Of a stretch of 64,000 bases of DNA, positions 55,741-64,000 are shown in pieces (within the stretch, counting starts at the first letter, position 1; every line of letters begins with the position of its first letter). The notes beneath the pieces are model-generated. The model was given only the letters and a program-made list of their open reading frames with translations, was not told the DNA's origin and made no database searches. The translations under genes and the position numbers were made by a program. The DNA is from Rana temporaria (taxonomy: Eukaryota; Chordata; Amphibia; Anura; Ranidae). The DNA is taken from the NCBI RefSeq assembly GCF_905171775.1, contig NC_053492.1, positions 278,524,938 through 278,588,937 on the forward strand, given 5' to 3'.

Positions 55741-55849
55741 GGGAACATTCTTCAGAGGATGAGAAACTTGGGGTTAAGTCTCTGCCACAGACCTTCCCAA
55801 TGGTTTCAGAAAATAGTAGTACGAAGTCCTCTTGACCGGACTTAACACC

Positions 55850-56500
55850 TGGATCTCCTTCAGGTAGTTAAATTAGGGTACCGACTGACAGGTGACCAAC
55901 ATCCAGCCTCTCAGTGTCCGGTTCCACTGGTCCCCGATGGATGGTCAGGCTCCTATTGGAACACCAGCCTCTCTTGGCACTCCTCAGGCAGACTCTCCAC
56001 CGAACAGCTTCCTCCACACAGAACAGACAGCCCAGGACCTCTTTAGGTGGGGACCCAGTCGATTACTGAGTCCCAAGCGGGCAGATCAAATGCTCCGGTC
56101 CAACGTGGTCCCGAAGCCAGGATCTCTGTGTAGCACGTGCACCCCGGCCTGGAAGGCCATATGCCGGGGCGCCGTGGAGTGGCTACCCTGAAGGTCGGAG
56201 CCACACGAGGAGAAGACCCAGGGAAATGGCGTCTGCCCAATAATTACCCCCCCCCCCCAGCATGCACAGCGAGAAAGTCTCCTCCTGATAGGCTGCTGGG
56301 GAAAAGTATCCATCCCTTGACTCCACTGCTGCCACCTGCTGACCTGGGGTGGAACTACACCCCAGGAACAACAGCATGACCCCACAGCACAGCCAAGCTG
56401 GGACAGAAGCTCCAAATGTAAACTAATTAACAATGGTCAGAGTCAATTAACTCTCTGACCCCCCTCTAAATTTCAGTAGCACCGGTTCTGAAAAGTAACC
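55850..56500. other. Unassigned insertion or replacement inside the DIRS copy
   Basis: GC-richer sequence with CCCC run at 56248-56260, not matching a polymerase in any frame. It occupies the place of the reverse transcriptase core. It could be a solo LTR or another repeat; I see no clear ends or duplication. Confidence 0.4.
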
Positions 56501-56505
56501 AGGCG

Positions 56506-57588
56506 CTACACTTGTTTTTTAAGATATTTCCATAAGTGTCCAACAATCTTGAGCACTTTCTGTACATACTCGCTAAAAATTGTGCAGCCTGGTTCCCAGA
56601 GGAAGAGTATGGATGGGGACACCATCAAAACCATTTCTGGGGCTCCCAGCATGCAGAAGTGGCTGCTCTCTTTTGTTTTGCCCCAGAGGCTATTCTGGGG
56701 AATAAAGCCAGACTTTCTCCCTGTCACCCTGGAAATTGCTTTATTGAGCTTTTCAACGAATAAGGACCCTCCCTCGAAGGGGATCTTGCACCAGCCTTGT
56801 TTAGAAGATGGGTCTGCCACCCAAGGTCTGAACCATAAGGCACTCCTTTCTGTGACTGTGTTTAGCATTATGCGTGCAAGGGATTTAATTATATCAATAG
56901 TGGCTTCTGCCATAAACCCGGCTGTCAGCCTTAGGTTGTTGAACGAGGCAATGATCTCCGTTTTAACATGATCGCGGGAAACGACTGACTCTGGGTTGTC
57001 TATCCAGACCTCCATGGCTCTGAAAATTGCTGCTAGGGCTATTGATGGTTTGAATGCCCCTCCCCCAGCGTTGTTCACCTTTCTCAGGTCTAAGTCTACC
57101 CTCCTGTTGAGGACGTCTCTAAAAGAGACTGCGTCATACAGTGGCAGAGAGTAACATGCCTGGCTAAATGCATAAGGGCTGCATCGACCACGTGTGGGTC
57201 TTCCAGATGTTTAACATCCTCTTTCTTGAAAGGGTACATCTTGGCAAGGCGACCCCTGAGATATGATTTCTTCTCCATTTGCCTCCACTTATCCTCTATT
57301 ATGTTTTTCTTCATACCTCGCATCCTCTTATTCTCCAGAAGAGTCTTCGGACGCTGACCTAGGCAGTGCCTGGGGCTCTTAAACCCCAGTACTTAGGTTG
57401 TAGGTAGTAGGAGGGGATTCGGATGCTCGCAGGGGAGCTACAATGTCTGGATCTTGATCGAGCATGTCAATCCACAACTTCTCTCTGCGCTGGCTGCTTA
57501 AATAGAAGATGAAGATTGGTGAGGAAGCACAGGAAGAGTAGGTCATCCTCAGTTTGCACAGACCACACAGGTTTAGCTGCAGGCACAC
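56506..57588 (-). pseudogene. DIRS-like ORF1 (Gag-like) protein, frameshifted
   Basis: The upstream part, in a different frame, gives PFKKEDVKHLEDPHVVDAAL and LARHVTL. The larger frame (to 57078) carries GAFKPSIALAAIFRAMEVWI, RSALWFRPWVADPSSKQGWC, IPFEGGSLF and a VTGRKSGFIPQ block. The ALW..W..D..SK..LC..PFEG..LF wording is typical of DIRS ORF1. The protein has no known enzymatic motif and is thought to package element RNA. The frame breaks near 57080-57110. Confidence 0.75.
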
Positions 57589-57792
57589 AGCCTTACTTCA
57601 CTCTCCTTACTTGCAGATTTCGGCAGCCTCCAGATGATACAGCAGCTGTTTCTGGCAAGGCAGCATCACACTGAGCACTCTGGAAGTTTAAAATCTGCAG
57701 CAAGCCGTTTGGCTCTGCCCCCCCAATCTCTGATTAGTAACTAACCTTGCACATACTCTGTCTGGTTCTGACTTCCTAAGAAACCACTGTGG

Positions 57793-58142
57793 CAGGGCCG
57801 ATCCGCCCTATAGGCTCACTATGCATGCCGTTTAGGGTCCCGCAAAGCTGCGGAGGGCCCCCCAAATTACTAGAGGCCCGGTCTGGTGAGAAGTCATCTT
57901 CAGCCCCTCAACCCGCTTCTTAACTCGCTGGCTGCATTGGAGAATAGTAAGAAGTCAGCACCCCCCGCTTCTCACATTGATGTAAGATGTAATTCCCGAC
58001 AGCAGAACACCCCCTCCTCCCTTTCCCAACTTTAATATTTTAATGTGACATGTCACTGTCGGCAGCCGATCCCCCACACTTCTCAACTTTAATGTGACAT
58101 GTCATTTTGCTTAGGGCCCCAGGGAGGTCAGGATCGGCACTG
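57793..58142. mobile_element. hAT-type element, CAGGGCCGATCC ends, short copy
   Basis: Starts CAGGGCCGATCCGCC and ends GGATCGGCACTG. The flanks CACTGTGG (57785-57792) and CCCTGTGG (58143-58150) agree at 7 of 8 bases. It contains two GTGACATGTCA-type words. The ends match 48860-49782, so both belong to one hAT family with different interiors. Confidence 0.8.
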
Positions 58143-58271
58143 CCCTGTGGAACACATCACCATCTTGCTGGGGATGACAAACTCAATAGTAGATGAAAAG
58201 ATCCCTGGGGGCTCCACATGCCGATGACAGGTTGGAGAGGAGAGACAATACCATACAGACACTCGCAGACC

Positions 58272-58649
58272 CATGCCTCCCAACTTTTTGAGATGGTAAT
58301 GAGGGACACCTATCAGCAAAAGTATGCAGGCATAGGACACAACCCTTGCCACGCCCCCTTAAAGGAGATTTATACAAAAACAAGATTGGTGAAACCCATA
58401 AGTGCTTTTTTTTACCATTACTATTCCTTTATATTGGCTTTTGGAATTTACAAATGCAGCAATTTAGAAATTGGATGAAAGGTTTAGCACTGGAAAACAC
58501 TTTTTGAAAGATAAAAAGTGCAATTTATATACTGTACATCTATATAGATCAGACGAAAATGAGAGACAAATGAGGAGGAATGAGGGACAGAGGGACATTG
58601 TGACAAATCAGGGACAGTCCTTTAATATCAGGGACAGTTGGGAGCTATG
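58272..58649. mobile_element. CATGCCTCCCAAC-ended element
   Basis: Left end CATGCCTCCCAACTTTTTGAG and right end CAGTTGGGAGCTATG are inverted, with GGGACA words inside both ends. Flanks CAGACC and CAGATC agree at 5 of 6. A common frog repeat; the class is uncertain. Frames inside are artefacts. Confidence 0.65.
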
Positions 58650-58889
58650 CAGATCTTTTGTCCACTTCTCAAAACCCCAAAAACCAGCAGCAAGGACCGC
58701 ACACAGCCAAGGCATTTAGCGGGAATAATGGGGGCTTCGTCCAGGAGGACCAACACTGAATGTACAGCCGGATCTTTAATCCAGAGAGGTAGGAGACTGC
58801 ACAAGGTTCTGACGACACAGAGGAAAAGAAAAGAACGCCATTCTGGGCATGGGGGTCAAATTTATGAGTTAGATCCTGATAGTGACTCA

Positions 58890-59066
58890 CCAGAGGTGAT
58901 CAAGTAACACCAAAGGAAAGCTCTATTTGTGGAAAAAAAAATCCATTTGATTTGGGTACAGCGTTGCACAACTGCGCAATTGTCAGTTAAAGTAGCACAT
59001 TGCCTTATCGCAAAAAGGGGCCTGGTCATGAAGGGGGGATAAACCTTCCAAAGCGGAAGGGGTTAA
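58890..59066 (+). repeat. Right-end fragment of a piggyBac-type element
   Basis: CACCAAAGGAAAGCTCTATTT, AATTGTCAGTTAAAGTAGC, CTTATCGCAAAAAGGGGCC and GCGGAAGGGG before TTAA at 59063-59066 match the right end of 23426-24365. The left part is absent. Confidence 0.7.
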
Positions 59067-59089
59067 GCATCATTAAAATCATTGCTCCT

Positions 59090-59263
59090 GAAAAAAACGA
59101 TAATTTAAAAAAAAATGTTGGGCCTTCAAAACGGGCACTTTTGATTTTTCTTGTCCAGCTCCCATAGACTTCAAAGGGGTTCCCAATTCGGTTTAGAGCT
59201 TTTCCCCTGTTCTGGAGTTCTGTGGCGAACCGAGCAGGGGGGTGTTCGGCTCATCTCTAGTCC
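59090..59263 (+). repeat. TAGGGATGAGC-family end
   Basis: GTTCGGCTCATCTCTAGTCCC near 59248-59268 is the right end of the family, preceded by CCATAGACTTCAAAGGGG and GAACCGAGCAGGGGGGTG. Confidence 0.55.
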
Positions 59264-59268
59264 CAAAT

Positions 59269-60041
59269 AACCAGGACAAATACCAGGAGGTAATGGAAGA
59301 GTTTTCTATATGAGACACTGGAGACTGTCAGAGAGGTACTCACTGAGGCAGAGATGCTGAGAGCGGTTCTCTCTTCCGACTAAGCGCACTCCACCCCTAG
59401 TGGTGGTACAGAGGGTGAAGGGCACAAAGAGGCACGAGCCATCAGCAGGCTGGGCAGGTCTTGCATGAAGGTCACTTGGCAGCTGGTAGCCATGTAGACA
59501 CTGGAGCCCAAAGTTGTAGATAAATAGCAGAGTTCTAAAGCAGGCCAAGGGTCAAACACAGGTGACTGGTAGCAAAGTCTTAAGCAGACTGGGGGTCTAG
59601 CACAGTCCATAAGGTAGCAAAGTCCATAAGGAGGCTAAGGGTCAGGAGCAGGAGAAGATCAGAGCAGGTCAAGGTCAATCCGGGTCACAACGGGTAATCA
59701 CAAGGCAGAATATAGAGGCAAGGAACACAGGAAGCTGAGAGATAAACCAGCAATTTGAACATGGAGCTGGGCAGCCTTTTATAGGCCAGCAAAAGAACTC
59801 ACGTTATGCACGCACGCTGTGCGCATGTGCGGGCGCCATTCCGTTGGATCCTGCACACGTATGCGCCAAAGCACCGCTCTGACGCGCATGCGCGCAGGAA
59901 AGCGGCTATACTGGCAAGACTGGTTCCTATTTCTTCCCTGACAGAGGCTGAGGTAAAGTCTATCCTAGAATACTAGAACATAAAGAAAGATTTTTTTTTT
60001 CTTCAACAGAGGTGCATTACCCACCTCAATACAGGGCACTT
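59269..60041 (-). other. Unassigned; possible LTR in reverse orientation
   Basis: Repeated AGTCCATAAGG, GGTCAAGG and CACAGG words, a TTTTATAGGCC word at 59777 and CpG-rich GCGCATGCGCG at 59884 fit a reversed LTR with a promoter-like end. A second LTR or primer-binding site was not found. Confidence 0.35.
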
Positions 60042-61764
60042 TCAACCCCTTCCTGCCTAAGCCATTTTTCAGCTTTTAGCGCTATCACACTTATGTTTTT
60101 TCCCCCCACAAATAGAGCTTTCTTTTGGTGGTATTTGATCACCTCTGCTGTTTTAATTTCTTGCGTGATAAACAAAAGAAAAGTGACAAGTTTGAAAAAA
60201 ACACAATGGCCCAGATTCTCGTAGATCAGCGTAAAACTGGGTGGGCGTAACGTATCTGATTTACGTTACGCCGCCGCAAGTTTTTCAGGCAAGTGCTTTA
60301 TTCACAAAGCACTTGCGTGTAAAGTTGCGGCGGCGTAATGTAAATCCCCTGGCAGAATTCAAATTCGGCGGGTAGGGGCCGTGTAGCATTTAAATGAAGC
60401 ACGTTCCCGTGCCGAACGAACTGCGTATGCGCCGTCCGTAAAATATCCCAGGGTGCATTGCTCCAAATGACGTCGCAAGGACGTCATTGGTTTCGACGTG
60501 AACGTAAATGGCGTCCAGACCCATTCACGGACGACTTACGCAAACGACGTAACTTTTCAAATTTCAACGCGGGAACGACGGCCATACTTAACATTGGTTG
60601 CGCCTCATATACCCAGGGGCAACTTTACGCCAGGACAAGCCTAACGTAAACGTCGTAACTTTACTGCGTCGGCCGCGCGTACGTTCGGGAATTCGCGTAT
60701 CTAGCTAATTTGCATACTCCACGGGGAAAACGATGGAAGCGCCACCTAGCGGACAAAAAAAATTGCATTTAAGATCCGACGGCGTAAATGACCTACGCCT
60801 GTCGGATCTAATGGATATCTATGCGTAACTGATTCTAAGAATCAGTTGCATAGATACGACGGCCCAGATTAGGACTTACGACGGCGTACATGGCGCTGCA
60901 CCGTCGTAAGCCCTTTGAGAATCTGGGCCAATATTTTTTACTTTTTGCTATAATAATCCAATTTTTTTTTTTAAACAATTTTTTTCGTTTAGGCCGATAT
61001 GTATTCTTCTACATATTTTTGGAAAAAAAAATTGCAATAAGCGTTTATTGATTGGTTTTCGCAAAAGTTATAGCGTCTACAAAATAGGGGATAGATTTAT
61101 AGCATTTTTATTATTATTATTTTTTTTACTAGTAATGGCAGCGATCTGCGATTTTTATCGTGACTGCGATATAGTGTCAAAAGTGTCCGATATGTCCACC
61201 ACTTCATATTTATACAGCGATCCGTGCTATAAAAAATGCATTGATTACTGTATACATGTGACTGGCAGGGAAGGGGTTAACACTAGGGGGCGATCAAGGG
61301 GTTACATATGTTCCCTAGGGAGTGATTCTAACTGTAAGTGGAGGGTATTCCTCTGACATCGCGGACGCCGGACACGCGCATCGGGTCCCCAGTGACGCGG
61401 TGGAAGTGCACGTGCTGCCGGCAGCGCACACCCCCGAGAACATCATATGACACCTGGCAGGGAAGGGGTTACCACTAGGGTGATCAAGGGGTTAACTGTG
61501 TTTTCCTTCTCTGTGTTCTAACTGAAGGGGGATGGGACTGACTAGGGGGAATGACAGATCACCGTTCACGATCAGTCATTTCTCCCCTGAGAGAACCGAG
61601 TGAGAACCGATTGCTGTGTCACAAGCATTGGCTCCTGGGGTGAGCAGCAGGCGCGCACGCGCCCCTAGTGGCCACAGGGCGAAGCAACGTAACATAACGT
61701 AGTTTCACCAAGCCGTGCCATGTTGCTCCAGTAAAACTGCGGCGACTGGTCGGCAAGTGGTTAA
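60042..61764 (-). mobile_element. piggyBac-type element, reverse, split by CpG-rich element
   Basis: The right end GTCGGCAAGTGG before TTAA (61761-61764) matches the right end of 2155-4027. The left end CCCCTTCCTGCC follows a mutated TCAA at 60042-60045. Inside, CCACAAATAGAGCTTTCTTTT, ATTGCAATAAGCGTTTATTG and GTGTCAAAAGTGTCCGATATG are complements of the right half of 6286-7278. The insertion 60208-60929 splits it. Confidence 0.75.
60208..60929. mobile_element. CpG-rich GGCCCAGATTCTC-ended element
   Basis: Ends GGCCCAGATTCTC and GAGAATCTGGGCC are perfect complements; AAT at 60205-60207 and 60930-60932. TACGTTACGCCGCCGCAAG and TTGCGGCGGCGTAATG form an internal stem. Same class and same AAT duplication as 32648-33344. 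Confidence 0.8.
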
Positions 61765-62270
61765 CCACTTTCCACCCACCCACAGTAAAATTACTGTGGG
61801 CGGCAGCTCCAGGCTAAGTGACGTGCGGGTAAGTCACGCCCTATGTTTCCTGCTTACTTTCCTATTGAGAGATGATACCGCTCTAAAAACTGCTGATCCC
61901 TTGGCTTTGCTTCCGTCTCACTAAACCAAAAGGGTACTGGCTATGCACAGGTGCATTGGATAGAAGATGATCCTGGACTGCCGCACTCCTTAAAACGATG
62001 TCTTTATTGTACAAATTAAAAAAAAAAAAGCCATGCAGTCAAAATGAAGTGAACAGGAAAAAGGTGGCTGACATGTTTCACATCATGCGATGCTTACTCG
62101 TAGCTACATGTCAGCCACCTGTCAGCCACCTTTTTCCTGTTGTTCACTTCATTTTGACTGCATCGCTTTGGTTGTTTTTTGGATTTTATTTGTACAATAA
62201 AGACATCGTTTTAAGGAGTGCAGCAGTCCAGCATCTACTTTCCTATTGATTTGTGCTGTTATTGGCCATA
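61761..62270 (+). mobile_element. Partial piggyBac-type element, host of snap-back copy C
   Basis: Starts at the TTAA shared with the previous element: CCACTTTCCACCCACCCAC followed by ACAGTAAAATTACTGTGG (a short stem). After the insertion 61869-62235 it resumes with TTTGTGCTGTTATTGGCC. The right end is not found. Confidence 0.5.
61869..62235 (-). mobile_element. Snap-back retroelement-like insertion, copy C
   Basis: The 14-bp sequence TACTTTCCTATTGA flanks it exactly (61855-61868 and 62236-62249). Arms 61966-62075 and 62104-62235 are inverted copies; GGACTGCCGCACTCCTTAAA at the left corresponds to the complement at the right. CAATAAAGACATCG lies in the right arm. The centre contains, on the minus strand (62069-62106), GAGTAAGCATCGCATGATG then TGAAACATGTC, a hairpin core like those of copies A and B. 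About 97 extra bases precede the left arm. Confidence 0.65.
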
Positions 62271-62274
62271 GGGC

Positions 62275-62369
62275 TGAAACAACTAATCGGCATAATTGAT
62301 AATAATTGTTTATGAAAATAGTTGTCAGACATTTTCATAATCGATTAGTTGATCAGTCGATTAGTTGGC
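62275..62369. repeat. AATCGATTAG-rich repeat fragment
   Basis: GGGCTGAAACAACTAATCGGC followed by mirrored TTTTCATAATCGATTAGTTG words resembles one end of a frog repeat with ATCGATTA cores. Only this part is present. Confidence 0.4.
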
Positions 62370-62560
62370 CTGCTTTTGAGCCTCTCACCCGCAGATGCCC
62401 ACAACCACAGGGCAATGGTTGTGAAGATGAGGCCATTGTCCTCATCAACATGGGGACAAGGTGCTTTGCCATGGGGGACACCCCAAGTCGAAGGTTGGTG
62501 ACCTGGTATGGTTCAAGAGGAAGGGATTCATGCCTTATCCTTAGCACTAGGGCATGAAGT
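62370..62560 (-). repeat. TAGGGATGAGC-family fragment, reversed
   Basis: CCACAACCACAGGGCAATGG, AAGATGAGGCCATTGTCCTC, CATCAACATGGGGACAAGG and ACCTGGTATGGTTCAAG are the family's internal block in reverse order and strand. Confidence 0.55.
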
Positions 62561-62759
62561 CCCCCTTTATCAATCGACTTGTGTACAACCAGCCTGTTGA
62601 AAATGTTTCTCTCTATCAGCACCTCCAGTTATAACCGGTGGTGCTGATGAGTGTATTCTGAGGGTGGGGAAGTCAGCCCTCTGTGAGAATAGTGCAATTC
62701 AGAAGGACAATTCCCCCACTTCAGGGAATCAAGTCAATTTATTTTGTTTAACCCGATGG

Positions 62760-63245
62760 TTAAAGCGGATGTGCCATGGGAACAAAATATTAAAAGTCAG
62801 CAGCTACAAATACTGCAGCTGCTGACTTTTAATAATAGGACACTTACCTGTCCTGGAGTCCAGCGCCGATCGCAGCAGAGCACGAGCGATCGCTCGTCAC
62901 TCTGCTGCTCCCCCCGCCATCCACGCTGAGGGAACCAGGAAGTGAAGCGCTGCGGCTTCACTGCCCGGTTCCCTACGGCGCATGCGCGAGTCGCGCTGCG
63001 CCCGCCGATTGGCTCACACGCTGTGTGCCGGGAGCCGAGTGTTCCCAGCACACAACGGGCGACAGACGGGATGTGACGGAATGCCCGTCTTTCGCCCGTA
63101 TCGTGTGGCCGGAAGTGGGTGCAAATACCTGTCTTTAGACAGGTGTCTGCACCCCCCTCCCCCCTGAAAGGTGTCAAAAGTGACACCGGAGGGGGGGAGG
63201 GTTCCGATCAGCGGGACTCCACTTTAGGGTGGAGGACCGCTTTAA
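62760..63245 (-). mobile_element. TTAA element, reverse relative of 21385-21782
   Basis: TTAA at 62760-62763 and 63242-63245; ends AAGCGGATGTGCCATGGG and GGTGGAGGACCGCTT. AAAGTCAGCAGCTACAAATAC, its mirror, and GGACACTTACCTGTCC match 21690-21760 in reverse. The middle is GC-rich with GGCGCATGCGCG at 62978. piggyBac-type MITE. Confidence 0.75.
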
Positions 63246-63435
63246 ACTTAAAAACAAATCACTCATATATGGCCAGCATAAGGGTCAATCACTCCTAAAG
63301 GTATGCAATCACTGCAGCTCTCCTCATTAGAACATTCGAAAACTGGAAGTGCATCAAATGATTAGAATGAACACAGACACTCCCATTCAGGAACCAGACT
63401 TACAAGGTGGACATGGTAGGACATACAGCTTTTTC

Positions 63436-64000
63436 TTAAAGCGGGGGTTCACCCTGATTTACAAGTTCTGCGTTTTAAAAAGTTCAGCCATAGTACATTA
63501 TTTATTCGTTTTTTTTTTTTTTTTAATTGGCCTCCTTACCTTGAAACGATGGCCTTTTGTAAGCTGTCACTCACTATTCCCCGCGGGAGTGGGCGTGGCT
63601 TTCCAAAAATCCCCCATCAGCGCTTTGTCTCCTGGGAGCGTCTCCTGAGAATCCCAGGAGACGCGCTGTCGAAATCCCACGATATCTCGCGGGTCACGTG
63701 ACTAGTCAGGCGGGTCATGTGTCCTTTTCAGGACGCTGCCGGCCGTTGTCCTAGCAACTATGCAGTGTTGACGGCGCTGCTCGCTGTCACACTGCGCGTG
63801 CGCGGGATAGAGCGGTGAATGCTGGGACAGCATTCACCGCATCCCGGAAGATAATACAGGAGGGCTTCAGAGTGCCCGCAGTTAAGATGGCAATGTCCAT
63901 CATCAATTTTTATAAAATATCCTTTAGGGGGAAATTGTCCTGGAAGCGGCTGCAACTAGGAGACTGGTGAGTACAATTTTCTTTGTACCATCAGCGATAC
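63436..64000. mobile_element. TTAA element, cut by window end
   Basis: Starts with TTAA and AAGCGGGGGTTCACCCTGA, the same opening as the palindromic element at 43814-44334. It has CCCGCGGGAGTGGGCGTGGC and the stems TCTCCTGGGA...TCCCAGGAGA and GCGGTGAATGCTGGGACAGC...TTCACCGC. The right end lies outside the window. Confidence 0.65.

Larger units (their letters stand above)
54795..57590 (-). mobile_element. DIRS-like retrotransposon, broken, minus strand
   Basis: Reading leftward from about 57590 come ORF1 (56506-57588), then after a foreign or unassigned stretch (55850-56500) an RNase H region (55220-55740), and then the start of a tyrosine recombinase (54795-55205). This order is diagnostic of DIRS elements. 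The reverse transcriptase core is missing where the unassigned stretch lies. No split direct or inverted termini were identified. Frameshifts and stops throughout. Confidence 0.75.

Noticed and set aside
62873..63186. GC-rich stretch considered as a CpG-island promoter
   Set aside because: It is the interior of a TTAA element repeated elsewhere in reverse (21385-21782), with no gene attached.

Overview
This window looks like a gene-poor stretch of an anuran amphibian nuclear genome, most likely a ranid frog. That assignment is inference: it rests on my recognition of repeat families that I know as abundant in ranids (TTAA-flanked elements ending in CCACTT-like repeats, the TAGGGATGAGC family, CpG-rich elements full of TACG/GGCGTA words, and short elements starting GGGTTTATTTACTAAA). 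I see no intact protein-coding gene, no exon I would defend, no tRNA or rRNA, and no CRISPR. Every open frame with recognisable protein similarity belongs to a decayed transposon.

Layout. 0-4 kb: a Tc1-like remnant cut by the window edge, then an internally deleted piggyBac element that keeps the N-terminus of its transposase and both TTAA ends. 4-13 kb: short non-autonomous DNA elements, some nested (a 1 kb TTAA element, a 3-bp-TSD element and a hAT-like element all sit in one older repeat). 14-16 kb: a 27-bp minisatellite split by a 1.1 kb repeat. 16-24 kb: a CpG-rich element, nested TTAA elements and a second Tc1-like remnant. 24-25 kb: a Gypsy Gag remnant with a SCAN-related capsid region on the minus strand. 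26-27.4 kb: a tight chain of elements sharing insertion sites. 28.6-30 kb: a DD37E-type Tc1-like transposase with a lost catalytic residue, then a DIRS-like reverse transcriptase fragment. 31-34.7 kb: a snap-back element, a CpG-rich element and TAGGGATGAGC sequence. 38-40 kb: a LINE ORF2 3' end split by two TTAA elements, one an almost perfect 511-bp palindrome. 42.9-46.5 kb: another CpG-rich element, another palindrome, a second snap-back element nested in a 3-bp-TSD element, and a rearranged Tc1 piece. 47-51 kb: hAT elements with perfect 8-bp duplications and two related 31-bp minisatellites. 54.8-57.6 kb: a long, broken DIRS-like element (ORF1, RNase H and recombinase remains). 57.8-64 kb: hAT and TTAA elements, a third snap-back element and further fragments.

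The signal I find most interesting is a class of three unrelated-looking insertions (31163-31974, 45010-45766, 61869-62235). Each has long internal inverted arms, a 12-14 bp target duplication, an AATAAA-like word in the arm (imperfect in one arm of the second), and a small hairpin core resembling a hammerhead ribozyme. Together these features suggest decayed Penelope-like retroelements or short mobile RNAs derived from them. This is a hypothesis that structure searches can test.
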